Below, piece by piece: positions 34,542 through 44,603 of a stretch of 64,000 nt of DNA. The notes beneath the pieces were generated by a model, which was not told the origin of the DNA, made no database searches, and saw only the letters and a list, made by a program, of their open reading frames with translations. The translations under genes were made by a program, and so were the position numbers. The stretch lies in assembly GCA_017439345.1 (NCBI GenBank), contig JAFSJJ010000042.1:1-64000 (forward strand), written 5' to 3'. Each line of letters starts with the position of its first letter. Position 1 is the first letter of the stretch. Source of the DNA: Synergistaceae bacterium. GTDB taxonomy: Bacteria > Synergistota > Synergistia > Synergistales > Aminobacteriaceae.

Positions 34542-34610
34542 CCCTCCTAAACCCCCCTTGTCAGGGAAGACTTTCCCTCGCCTGCGTAAGGAGAGGGGCA
34601 GGGGTGAGGT
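34542..34610. repeat. Intergenic G+C-rich repeat-like element
   Basis: A 69-base stretch much richer in G+C than its surroundings, with C-rich and G-rich blocks that can fold back (AGGGAA/TTCCCT; CCCCTTG/CAGGGG-type pairings). It contains the phrase CTCCTTACGCAGG on the minus strand, seen in dispersed intergenic repeats of many bacteria. It is present once in this window. Confidence 0.45.
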
Positions 34611-34672
34611 CGTAATAAATCACGATTACTGCAATGATAACACATGCTATAATTCACGCTTAAATAATTTAA

Positions 34673-36670
<1,998 letters not shown>

Positions 36671-36755
36671 GCGTTCCTGTGCTAAACACTTTGAGTCTAT
36701 TCACCGATAATGAATACAGCAAGCGATAAATAAAAAATTTCAGGGGGTTAAATTA

Positions 36756-37370
36756 ATGGCACCAGCAGCAAATAATAACAATGCCCAGTTCACATATCAG
36801 GCTACGAGAATTAACACAGCAACGAAAGAACAGCTATTATTAATCACGTACGATATAGGCATTAAAGCATGTCATACGGCAGAGAACGCAATACTCGGCA
36901 AGAACGGCGGTTCACCGGATTACGATTTGGCAAACAGGGAAGTTATACGCGCTCAGGAAGTTATACGCGAACTCATGGTTACTCTTAACAGGGACAAGGG
37001 CGGCGAAATGGCTGATAAGTTAATGCAGCTTTATGAATACATGTATCAATTATTAGTCGAAGCCAACATGAAAAAAGAAGTCGAGAACATCAAGACAGTA
37101 TGCGGAATGCTTGAAGAGTTAAAGGCAACGTGGGAAGGCGCACTTGTTCAATTACTTCAGGAATACCAGAAGGCTCACCCCGAAGATAAAGACTTGCAAA
37201 ACGCTATACTCGAACTCGAAGGCAAGAAGGCTGAATCAGAACCCGCGAAACCTGCTCAAGCTCCCAGAGGCTACACGGCAGCAGGAATCCCGACTCAGAC
37301 CCAGACTCTTAAGACATCGGCAGCGGCTCAGGCACCCAAGAAATCAGGAGGCTTTACACTTGCAGGATAG
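36756..37370 (+). CDS. fliS: Flagellar protein FliS (flagellin export chaperone), with extended tail
   Basis: A 204-residue protein whose first 130 residues are FliS: YQATRINTATKEQLLLITYD, IKACHTAENAIL, VIRAQEVIRELMVTLNRDKG, MADKLMQLYEYMYQLLVEAN and CGMLEELKATWEGAL. FliS binds the flagellin C-terminus in the cytoplasm until export. Typical FliS proteins are about 130 residues; here a helix and a Pro/Ala/Thr/Gln-rich tail of about 70 residues follow (TQTQT at DNA 37293-37308). It overlaps the next gene, which looks like another flagellar chaperone. Confidence 0.9.
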   Translation: MAPAANNNNAQFTYQATRINTATKEQLLLITYDIGIKACHTAENAILGKNGGSPDYDLANREVIRAQEVIRELMVTLNRDKGGEMADKLMQLYEYMYQLLVEANMKKEVENIKTVCGMLEELKATWEGALVQLLQEYQKAHPEDKDLQNAILELEGKKAESEPAKPAQAPRGYTAAGIPTQTQTLKTSAAAQAPKKSGGFTLAG

Positions 37371-37827
37371 CACTAATCACGCAGGACTTCTGGAGCAGGC
37401 AAAAGAGCTTGTCTCCAGAGAAATAAAATTATGCAAGACCCTAAGGGCAATGATCTCACGCGAACTTGAGGCCATTGTCCTTAATGCTGATATGGACGAG
37501 TTATTTAATATTCTCGAACAGAAAGACGGCATTATTTCGCAGCTTCAATTACTCGCAGACAGCTGGCAGGACGTTATTCCGTCAAATCTTCATAATAACG
37601 CAAATAATTTCGTTCCCAGATTACTCGAATTATATCCCGATGATGATGAACTGCCCGGAATGCTTCAAGAGTCACGAGAGATCGCAGAGAGCATTATTCA
37701 GGCTGAAGACGAGGCAATGAGCGAGCTTGACAAATTCACGTCAGGTTTACGTTCTCAGATGACGGCAAGGGTTCACGGCAAAAATGCGGCTGCAAGTTAT
37801 GCAAGAATGGGAGGCTCTATTATTTAA
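37360..37827 (+). CDS. FlgN-like flagellar chaperone
   Basis: A 155-residue, almost wholly helical, acidic protein. LLEQAKELVSREIKLCKTLR, LEAIVLNADMDELFNILEQK and DGIISQLQLLADSW follow the FlgN pattern (leading helix, alternation of Leu and charged residues, E-K-D turn). The C-terminal helix SELDKFTSGLRSQM leads to a basic tail with YARMG. The start is TTG at 37360, with AGGAGG eight bases upstream inside the end of fliS; a longer frame to 37144 is only overlap. Neighbours support a flagellar role as chaperone for hook-associated proteins. Confidence 0.65.
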   Translation: MQDSTNHAGLLEQAKELVSREIKLCKTLRAMISRELEAIVLNADMDELFNILEQKDGIISQLQLLADSWQDVIPSNLHNNANNFVPRLLELYPDDDELPGMLQESREIAESIIQAEDEAMSELDKFTSGLRSQMTARVHGKNAAASYARMGGSII

Positions 37828-37829
37828 TC

Positions 37830-39068
37830 ATGAAAAAATTTATAGCGTTGTTGTTAATTATCTCGTTAATTCTCCCGTTTGATTCAGACTCAGCAGAGGC
37901 AGCAAGAAAGAGATCACGCCGTAAAAAGTCTTCAGCAAAGACTCAGACTCAGACTCAGGAGCAGACCCAGAGTCAGAGTCAACAAGAAGAGAGTCAGACT
38001 CAGACTCAGAATCAGAATCAAAATCAGGAACAGAGTCAACCACCTAAAATTAAAGACGGTATCAGGAAAAAGACCAGCTCAGACCCTGAATTAAATAAAG
38101 AGTATCAAATCGGCTACAGGGCAGCATCACAAATTGAAGAGAAATGGCCTCTGACTTCAGACCCTGCGATAACTTCAAGACTTGAAATGATCCTCAACAG
38201 GCTTGAACCCTATATGCAAAGACGAATTCAATGGGACGTTAAACTCGTTAAGACCGAAGCAATGAACGCCTTTTGCTTACCGGGAGGCTATATATTTTTC
38301 ACGACGGGAATTATTGACGCGTTGACTACAGACTCAGAGATTGCGGCAGTCATGGCTCACGAAATGATTCACGCTGACAGGAAGCACTCACTCAGGATGG
38401 CGGCAGAGTCTCAAAAAGTAAATCTTGCGGCACTTGCAGTAATGATTCTCGGCGGAGGAGCTATTGCCCCTATAGTTCTTGCACAGGTTGCACAGGTTGC
38501 TATCACCAGCGGCTACACTATGGAACTTGAGAAAGAAGCTGACAGACTGGGACTTGACGCGCTGATACGTTCAGGATATTCACCGACAGGAATGATTACT
38601 TTATTCGAGAAATTCATGTCAGAAGAATACAGACAGCCTCTTGTTGAATACGGAATTTACATGAATCACCCTGACTCGCCTCAGAGATTAGCAGCTGCCG
38701 TTAAGACTCTTCATGACAGAAAAATTAACATCGAGCGCAAATATCCTTTGGGATTGTTACGAACTGCAATTAATCAGACGGGAAATAAATTAAGCCTCAC
38801 AGTTGACAAGACACCGGTTGTAACAGGCGTTAATAATCCTGAGAGTAAAGCAGCTCTTGAACGCATAAAGACTTCACTTGATAAATATCTTCAGCTTGAG
38901 TTAGCTCCCTATGATCTGCACTTGGTGAACGGAGCATTATACATCGGCAATAATTTTACAGCTGGGATAATTCCGGGAATGACACAGCCTGAAGAGATAA
39001 GAAAAAATTTACTCAAGGCAATTAATTTGGCGAGGGCAAAACATCCTACATCGAAATTTTTCAAGTAA
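37830..39068 (+). CDS. Secreted M48-family metalloprotease
   Basis: A 412-residue protein with signal peptide MKKFIALLLIISLILPFDS. It is followed by a basic patch and a Thr-Gln/Ser-Gln/Asn-Gln repeat linker (residues about 36-70). The peptidase domain shows NAFCLPGGYIFFTTGIIDAL, then AAVMAHEMIHADRKHSLR with the HExxH zinc motif (HEMIH). The third ligand lies in TMELEKEADRLGLDALIRSG. MNHPDSPQRLAA closes the M48 pattern (BepA/Oma1-type). It probably acts in the periplasm on misassembled outer-membrane proteins. It starts three bases after the FlgN-like gene. Confidence 0.9.
   Translation: MKKFIALLLIISLILPFDSDSAEAARKRSRRKKSSAKTQTQTQEQTQSQSQQEESQTQTQNQNQNQEQSQPPKIKDGIRKKTSSDPELNKEYQIGYRAASQIEEKWPLTSDPAITSRLEMILNRLEPYMQRRIQWDVKLVKTEAMNAFCLPGGYIFFTTGIIDALTTDSEIAAVMAHEMIHADRKHSLRMAAESQKVNLAALAVMILGGGAIAPIVLAQVAQVAITSGYTMELEKEADRLGLDALIRSGYSPTGMITLFEKFMSEEYRQPLVEYGIYMNHPDSPQRLAAAVKTLHDRKINIERKYPLGLLRTAINQTGNKLSLTVDKTPVVTGVNNPESKAALERIKTSLDKYLQLELAPYDLHLVNGALYIGNNFTAGIIPGMTQPEEIRKNLLKAINLARAKHPTSKFFK
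37937..38042 (+). repeat. Hexamer repeat ACTCAG/AGTCAG in the M48 protease gene
   Basis: Tandem, partly varied units such as ACTCAG, AGTCAG and AATCAG encode Thr-Gln, Ser-Gln and Asn-Gln pairs in the linker after the signal peptide. The length could vary by slippage. Confidence 0.85.
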
Positions 39069-39069
39069 A

Positions 39070-39142
39070 CGACCTCGGGGTGACTCGAACACCCGGCCTA
39101 CTGCTTAGGAGGCAGTCGCTCTATCCGCTGAGCTACGAGGCC
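39070..39142 (-). tRNA. tRNA-Arg (anticodon CCT)
   Basis: A 73-base cloverleaf with acceptor arms GGCCTCG/CGAGGTC, D-arm AGCTCAGCGGATAGAGC, anticodon loop CTCCTAA (CCT, reading AGG) and T-arm GGTGTTCGAGTCACC. The CCA end is not encoded, unlike the two tRNAs at 27413-27602. Confidence 0.95.
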
Positions 39143-39184
39143 ATAAGAATAAAACGCGTGAAAATATAGCAATAATAGCTTGAT

Positions 39185-39211
39185 TTGTCAAATTGCTTGT
39201 TGTGTTATAAT
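39185..39211 (+). promoter_or_regulatory. Candidate promoter of hydG-hydF
   Basis: TTGTCA (39185-39190) and a perfect TATAAT (39206-39211) are separated by 15 bases, slightly short spacing, about 85 bp upstream of hydG. Confidence 0.45.
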
Positions 39212-39296
39212 TCTCAAAAATTTTATTTCTGACAGGAAAGAAAAGATCTTTATTAATTATAATTCTGACCTGCAAGAACGGAGGGTAAAATTTATT

Positions 39297-40748
39297 ATGC
39301 ACTACATTTATAATCCCAAGTCGTTAAATGCCGACGAATTTATTAATCATGACGAAATACTTGACACGTTAATTTATGCTGAAGCCCACAAGAATGACTC
39401 TGCTTTGATTGATGAACTGCTAGAGAAAGCTCGCCCTAAGTTTAACGCTAACGGCTGTACATGTTCAGGACTGACTCACCGTGAAGCTTCTGTGTTATTA
39501 GCCTGCGAAGACCCGGAAAAAATCAAGCGTATTTATGAAGTCGCAGAAGAGATTAAACTTGCATTCTATGGAAATCGCATAGTGTTATTTGCTCCGTTGT
39601 ATCTCTCGAATTATTGTATTAACGGCTGCCTTTACTGTCCCTATCACACTAAGAATAAAAGCATTCCCCGAAAGAAATTGACTCAAGAAGAGATAAAAGC
39701 CGAAGTTATCGCGCTTCAGGACATGGGACACAAGAGACTCGCAATTGAAGCCGGTGAAGACCCTGTTAATAATCCGATTGAGTATATTCTTGAGAGCATA
39801 AAAACTATTTACAGCGTCCATCACAAAAACGGAGATATTCGCCGCGTCAATGTCAACATTGCTGCAACGACAGTAGAAAATTATAGAAAGCTCAAAGAAG
39901 CAGGAATCGGGACATATATTTTGTTTCAGGAGACTTATAACAAGAGGAGCTATGAGACTCTTCACCCGACCGGGCCAAAGCATGATTATAACTATCACAC
40001 AGAAGCTCATGACAGGGCAATGCAAGGCGGAATCGATGACGTAGGACTCGGAGTGTTATTCGGTCTTGAAGGCTACAAGTACGAGTTCGCAGGGTTATTA
40101 ATGCACGCTGAACACTTAGAGGCAGTATTCGGAGTCGGCCCTCACACTATAAGCGTTCCCAGAGTCAAGCCTGCTGATGATATTAACCCTGACGACTTCA
40201 ATAATTCTATTCCTGATGAGATTTTCACAAAGATTGCTGCATGTATCCGAGTCGCAGTTCCCTACACAGGCATGATTATTTCTACCAGAGAGAACGAACG
40301 AGTCCGCGCTAAGATGCTTGAAGTAGGTATTTCGCAAATTTCCGGAGGCTCGCGAACTTCAGTCGGAGGCTACACAACTGAAGAGAGGCCGCATGACACA
40401 GAACAATTTGACGTTTCAGATCAGAGAACTCTTGATGAGGTCGTTCAATGGCTGATGAAGCAAAATCATATTCCTTCATTCTGTACAGCGTGTTACAGGG
40501 CAGGCAGGACGGGAGATCGCTTCATGAGTCTGTGCAAGTCCGGGCAGATTCTTAATTGCTGTCATCCTAATGCGTTGATGACTTTAACAGAATATCTTGA
40601 AGATTACGCTTCACCGGAGACTAAGAGAATCGGCTACGAAATGATAGAGCGCGAGTTAATGAGAATTCCCCGTGAGAACGTCAGAGAAGTAGCACGTCAG
40701 AACATCGAGGCAATCAAACATGATAACAAACGGGACTTCAGGTTCTAG
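39297..40748 (+). CDS. hydG: [FeFe]-hydrogenase maturase HydG (radical SAM tyrosine lyase)
   Basis: A 483-residue radical SAM enzyme. LSNYCINGCLYCPYHTKN carries the CxxxCxxC cluster motif. GEDPVNNPIEYILESI, LFQETYNKRSYETLHPTGPK and SGGSRTSVGGYTTEERPHD are HydG/ThiH blocks. The C-terminal CTACYRAGRTGDRFMSLCKS and LNCCHPNALMTLTEYLEDYA hold the extra CX2C cluster region found in HydG and not ThiH. It splits tyrosine to supply CO and cyanide for the hydrogenase H-cluster. The ATG at 39297 follows GGAGGG; a longer frame to 39180 would cover the promoter. HydF overlaps its end; no hydE is in view. Confidence 0.96.
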   Translation: MHYIYNPKSLNADEFINHDEILDTLIYAEAHKNDSALIDELLEKARPKFNANGCTCSGLTHREASVLLACEDPEKIKRIYEVAEEIKLAFYGNRIVLFAPLYLSNYCINGCLYCPYHTKNKSIPRKKLTQEEIKAEVIALQDMGHKRLAIEAGEDPVNNPIEYILESIKTIYSVHHKNGDIRRVNVNIAATTVENYRKLKEAGIGTYILFQETYNKRSYETLHPTGPKHDYNYHTEAHDRAMQGGIDDVGLGVLFGLEGYKYEFAGLLMHAEHLEAVFGVGPHTISVPRVKPADDINPDDFNNSIPDEIFTKIAACIRVAVPYTGMIISTRENERVRAKMLEVGISQISGGSRTSVGGYTTEERPHDTEQFDVSDQRTLDEVVQWLMKQNHIPSFCTACYRAGRTGDRFMSLCKSGQILNCCHPNALMTLTEYLEDYASPETKRIGYEMIERELMRIPRENVREVARQNIEAIKHDNKRDFRF

Positions 40749-41931
40749 CTTAAACGATACCCCATCAGGCGAACGGGTTCACATTGCATTTTTCGGACTC
40801 AGGAACGCAGGGAAATCAAGCCTCGTTAATGCCGTAACAGGTCAGGAGCTCTCAGTTGTCAGCGAAGTCAAAGGCACGACTACAGACCCTGTCAAGAAAG
40901 CTATGGAGTTATTGCCTCTTGGCCCTGTCTTGATAATTGATACACCCGGACTCGATGACGAAGGGACTCTAGGCGAGAAGAGAGTCAAACGTGCTAAAGA
41001 AATTCTTGCTCAGTGTGATATAGCTGTGCTTGTTCATGACTCGTTAAGTGAGCTTGCTGACTCTGAGCGTGAATTAATGAACTTGTTCGAGTCCCGAAAA
41101 CTTCCCTATATAATCGTGAATAATAAGGCTGACTTGCTACAAAATCATAAAGGTGAAGGCTTCTTTGTGAGTGCTTTGACCGGTGAAAATATTAACGCCC
41201 TGAAAGAGAAAATTGCTTCACTCGCGAAAAATAATAAACCTGAGAAAAGATTAATTGCTGATAAATTGACTCCCGGAGATCTCGTTATTCTCGTTATTCC
41301 TGTTGACAAGGCTGCCCCTAAAGGAAGATTAATACTCCCTCAACAGCAGACTATTCGCGACATTCTTGACTCTGGGTGCATTGCGTCAGTGTGTCAGGAC
41401 TCAAGACTCTCTGATACTTTGAAAGCTCTCAACGTTAAGCCTAAAATCGTAATCACTGACTCTCAAGTCTTCGGCAAAGTAAATAAACTTGTTCCAAGCG
41501 ACATATTATTAACATCGTTTTCTATATTATTTGCGAGATACAAAGGCGATTTGAAGACTCTTGTTCAGGGAGCAAAGACTCTTTCACAGGTCAAGGACGG
41601 CGACAAAATTTTAATTTCAGAAGGCTGTACCCATCACAGACAATGCGGGGACATAGGACGCGACAAAATTCCTGAATGGGTTAGAAATTTCTCCGGGTCA
41701 AGTCCTGAATTCGAGTTCACATCGGGCAACACGTTCCCTGAAGCTGACGAATTACGAAAATATTCACTGATAATTCACTGCGGAGGCTGTATGCTCAACG
41801 AACAGGAAATGAAATCACGAATAGAACGCGCAGAGATTGCTAATGTCCCAATCGTAAATTACGGTCTTGCAATTGCACACATGCACGGAATATTAACAAG
41901 GAGTCTTGAGCCATTTGCGGACGAACTCTAA
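40720..41931 (+). CDS. hydF: [FeFe]-hydrogenase maturation GTPase HydF
   Basis: A 403-residue HydF. The GTPase domain shows GLRNAGKSSLVNAVTGQ (G1), KGTTTDPVKK (G2), LIIDTPGLDDEG (G3) and IIVNNKADLL (G4). A middle dimerisation domain leads to the cluster domain with EGCTHHRQCGDIGRDKIPEW and IIHCGGCMLNEQEM. These supply the CxH...HCxxC iron-sulfur ligands. It is the scaffold on which the diiron subcluster is assembled before transfer to the hydrogenase. The start lies 28 bp inside hydG, and the next gene starts inside hydF, so all three are coupled. Confidence 0.96.
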   Translation: MITNGTSGSSLNDTPSGERVHIAFFGLRNAGKSSLVNAVTGQELSVVSEVKGTTTDPVKKAMELLPLGPVLIIDTPGLDDEGTLGEKRVKRAKEILAQCDIAVLVHDSLSELADSERELMNLFESRKLPYIIVNNKADLLQNHKGEGFFVSALTGENINALKEKIASLAKNNKPEKRLIADKLTPGDLVILVIPVDKAAPKGRLILPQQQTIRDILDSGCIASVCQDSRLSDTLKALNVKPKIVITDSQVFGKVNKLVPSDILLTSFSILFARYKGDLKTLVQGAKTLSQVKDGDKILISEGCTHHRQCGDIGRDKIPEWVRNFSGSSPEFEFTSGNTFPEADELRKYSLIIHCGGCMLNEQEMKSRIERAEIANVPIVNYGLAIAHMHGILTRSLEPFADEL

Positions 41932-43699
41932 TTTATCACGCTTAATTCACGAGATATTCAACGCTTTCCCCTTGAAGTGGCCGGTGTCTTTAATGCTCGT
42001 TGTGTCATGTTCTGCGATTAACGTTATCCCATCGATATTTATTCAGAAAGTTATAGCCCTGATCGAGAATGCAGGCCCGGACTCATCGTGGCAGGAGATA
42101 AGCGTTCAGGCTGCGGGCTTGTTAATTATTCTTGCAGGATTGTATATTATTGCGCTCTCAGGGACATTAATTAACGGCTATATCAATGCAGAAGTTACTC
42201 AAGGATTCTTGAAATATTTGCGAGTCAAAATGTTCGACAGAATGCAAAATTTACCCCTGAAATTCTTTGACTCTCAATCACACGGGGACATAATGAGCCG
42301 CTACACTAACGACGTTGACGCACTAAGGCAGATGGTCTCGCAGGGAATTCCGCAAATGCTCACGTCCTTTATTACGTTAATCGTGATATTAGCGATAATG
42401 CTTTATTTCTCGTTATGGCTGACTCTCGTAACTTTAATCGGAGTATATGCAATGTTCAAGATTACTAAACGAGTCGGAGGCAGGAGCGCGCGAAATTTCA
42501 AGGCTCAACAAAAGAACACAGGCGAACTTGAGGGCTTTGCAGAAGAGATGATGAACGGCCAGAAGGTTATAAAAGTCTTTTGCAGGGAAGATAACAGCAT
42601 TCAAGATTTCGAGAGGCTCAACAATAAATTATTTCTTGAGTCAGAAAAGGCTAACAAGAGAGCTAACACACTCGGACCGATATTAAACAACGTCGGCAAT
42701 ATTCTTTATGTAGTAACAGCTCTGGCAGGAGGCTTGCTAATCTTAACCGGCGCAGAAAATTTCAGTCTCTCACATCTTCCAATGAGTATTAGTGTCGTAA
42801 TTCCCTTCTTGAATATGACGAAACAATTTGCAATGAATATCAATCAACTTTCAATGCAGCTTAACTCTATAATATCAGGTCTTGCAGGAGCAGGGAGAAT
42901 CTTTGCGTTAATCGATTCAGAACCTGAGTCAGACAACGGCGAGATAATAATCAATCACGAGTCAGCACTCGGCAGCATAGAATTTCATAACGTAGACTTT
43001 TCATATGATAATGAGTCAAAAATTTTGCATGATATAAATCTCACGGCCAAGCCCGGCCAGAAAACTGCATTAGTAGGCTCAACAGGTGCAGGCAAGACAA
43101 CTATAGCGAACTTGATTCCCAGATTCTATGACGTTCAAGCAGGAAAAATTTTTTATGACGGCGTGAACATTCAGGACTTGAGAAAATCTTCACTGCGAAA
43201 AAATTTAGGCTTAGTTCTTCAAGACACGAATTTATTTAGCGACTCAGTTCTCGAAAATATCAGATATGGCAAACTTGACGCTTCAGATTCAGAATGCATA
43301 GAAGCAGCTAAACTTGTCGGAGCAGATGAATTCATAACGCGCTTACCTGAAGGCTATAACACTTTTTTAACCGGTGCAGGGGAAAATTTATCACAGGGTC
43401 AGAGGCAGTTAATCGCAATCTCAAGGGCAGCTATTGCAAATCCTGTTGTCATGATTCTTGACGAGGCTACATCTTCAATTGATACCAGAACAGAAGCTCA
43501 GGTTCAACGGGGCATGGACGCTCTTATGAAGGGACGAACTGTATTTGTGATAGCGCATAGGTTATCTACTGTGAGGAATTCTGATTTGATTCTCGTAATC
43601 GAACACGGGGAAATTATCGAACGGGGGACTCACTCGGAGTTAATGCAATTACAGGGAAGATATTATAAACTTTATACGGGAGCGTTTGAGCTTTCATGA
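41915..43699 (+). CDS. ABC exporter, fused membrane and ATPase domains (MsbA-like)
   Basis: A 594-residue half-transporter. Six hydrophobic helices lie in the first 310 residues, with FFDSQSHGDIMSRYTNDVDA, the coupling segment of type IV exporters. The ATPase has Walker A GSTGAGKTTIANLIPRFYDV, Q-loop LGLVLQDTNLFSDSVLENIR, signature LSQGQRQLIAISRA, Walker B VVMILDEATSSID and switch IAHRLSTV. Members move lipids, peptides or drugs outward. TTG at 41915 is preferred over TTG at 41906 because AAGGAG (41898-41903) is too near the latter. It begins within the end of hydF. Confidence 0.88.
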   Translation: MRTNSNLSRLIHEIFNAFPLKWPVSLMLVVSCSAINVIPSIFIQKVIALIENAGPDSSWQEISVQAAGLLIILAGLYIIALSGTLINGYINAEVTQGFLKYLRVKMFDRMQNLPLKFFDSQSHGDIMSRYTNDVDALRQMVSQGIPQMLTSFITLIVILAIMLYFSLWLTLVTLIGVYAMFKITKRVGGRSARNFKAQQKNTGELEGFAEEMMNGQKVIKVFCREDNSIQDFERLNNKLFLESEKANKRANTLGPILNNVGNILYVVTALAGGLLILTGAENFSLSHLPMSISVVIPFLNMTKQFAMNINQLSMQLNSIISGLAGAGRIFALIDSEPESDNGEIIINHESALGSIEFHNVDFSYDNESKILHDINLTAKPGQKTALVGSTGAGKTTIANLIPRFYDVQAGKIFYDGVNIQDLRKSSLRKNLGLVLQDTNLFSDSVLENIRYGKLDASDSECIEAAKLVGADEFITRLPEGYNTFLTGAGENLSQGQRQLIAISRAAIANPVVMILDEATSSIDTRTEAQVQRGMDALMKGRTVFVIAHRLSTVRNSDLILVIEHGEIIERGTHSELMQLQGRYYKLYTGAFELS

Positions 43700-43723
43700 T
43701 TATATTTACAGGAGTGAAAAATT

Positions 43724-43948
43724 ATGAACGTCAGAATTAAATTATTATGGGACAATGACGCAGCAGTATGGATTGCTACAAGTGAAGATCTGCCTTCTAT
43801 GACACTTGAGGCCGGGTCATGTGATGCCTTGATTGAAAGGGTGAAATATACTCTGCCGGAACTGCTTGAACTCAGCAATATAAAAACTGATTACTGCGAT
43901 TTAAATTTTATATCAGAGAGACGGGACAGGGTGCTTATAAGCGGCTGA
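43724..43948 (+). CDS. DUF1902 / HicB-like small protein
   Basis: A 74-residue protein of the HicB-related DUF1902 group: VRIKLLWDNDAAVWIATSED, then LPSMTLEAGSCDALIERVKY and TLPELLEL, the strand-strand-helix of partial RNase-H folds. AGGAG lies ten bases before the ATG. The gene ends with TGA at 43946, but the same frame continues open for 34 more codons to 44053 (VNHEFPVDGKIKSRFTANEI, AGIDFRFR). The TGA may therefore have shortened a longer protein. No HicA toxin is recognisable next to it; function is unknown. Confidence 0.7.
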   Translation: MNVRIKLLWDNDAAVWIATSEDLPSMTLEAGSCDALIERVKYTLPELLELSNIKTDYCDLNFISERRDRVLISG

Positions 43949-44055
43949 ATACGTATTGTAAATCACGAGTTCCCGGTAGACGGTAAAATAAAATCAAGAT
44001 TCACTGCTAACGAAATATTAAAGCAGGCAGGAATAGACTTCAGGTTCAGATAAAG

Positions 44056-44337
44056 TTATAAATGCTTGTAAATATCTCCCCTTGAACCTGCTGCAACGAC
44101 ACTCACAATAATTATTTCGCCGTTCTCTACTGTATACATAATTCTGTAACTTCTAATTGCAATTTGCCAATATCCCCTGAATTCGCCCTGCAATTTCTTG
44201 TAATTTACCTGTTCAGGGTGATCATTACGCAAAACTTTAGTAACAGCCTCTTCAAATTCTTCCCGGATTTCTAAGTGCTTCCTAAAAAATTTTTGAGTAC
44301 GGCTTGAATAGTTTATTTGAATAAACTTGTCATTCAT
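44056..44337 (-). CDS. RelE/ParE-superfamily toxin
   Basis: A 93-residue protein. NYSSRTQKFFRKHLEIREEF, YKKLQGEFRGYWQIAIRSYR and IMYTVENGEIIIVSVVAAGS followed by GDIYKHL give the helix-helix-sheet of RelE/HigB-type toxins, including the KL.G...GYW...I..YRi.Y pattern. RelE relatives cut mRNA on the ribosome; ParE relatives poison gyrase. The sequence cannot decide between them. Its ATG overlaps the stop of the antitoxin gene (TAATG), so the pair is translationally coupled. Confidence 0.85.
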   Translation of the reverse strand: MNDKFIQINYSSRTQKFFRKHLEIREEFEEAVTKVLRNDHPEQVNYKKLQGEFRGYWQIAIRSYRIMYTVENGEIIIVSVVAAGSRGDIYKHL

Positions 44338-44522
44338 TACTTATAAATAATAGTGCTTCTTACAATCTTGAAATCATCCCGCGACATTGATTTTAATTCA
44401 GCAATAATTTCACGCTCTTCTTCATCGTAGTCATAGCCGTCATTATCAAAATCATGATTATGCACAAAGTCAAAAAGTTCCTCCGGCTTCACAACAGGTT
44501 CTTGCATATCTTCCGTAATCAT
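44337..44522 (-). CDS. Antitoxin-like acidic protein paired with the RelE-like toxin
   Basis: A 61-residue, very acidic protein with an N-terminal Asp/Glu-rich stretch (FDNDGYDYDEEEREIIAEL) and a basic C-terminal end (DDFKIVRSTIIYK). I do not recognise its family; identification rests on size, acidity, position just upstream of a RelE-like toxin and overlapping codons. The ATG at 44522 has a perfect AAGGAGG; a longer frame to 44585 lacks one. No clear ribbon-helix-helix or other DNA-binding motif is seen. Confidence 0.65.
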   Translation of the reverse strand: MITEDMQEPVVKPEELFDFVHNHDFDNDGYDYDEEEREIIAELKSMSRDDFKIVRSTIIYK

Positions 44523-44603
44523 AAAACAAACCTCCTTGAATCTTTTTTTATAATGTGAAATTATAATACCAAACTTAATTTTCATGTAAAAGGAGACAAT
44601 ATT

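Noticed and set aside
37937-38042. Tandem repeat as a possible CRISPR array
   Set aside because: Units are six bases, without spacers, and lie within a reading frame.
37858-38094. Frames opposite or shifted within the Thr-Gln repeat of the M48 gene
   Set aside because: Simple repeats keep all frames open; the Ser-Asp or Arg-Leu products are artefacts of the hexamer.
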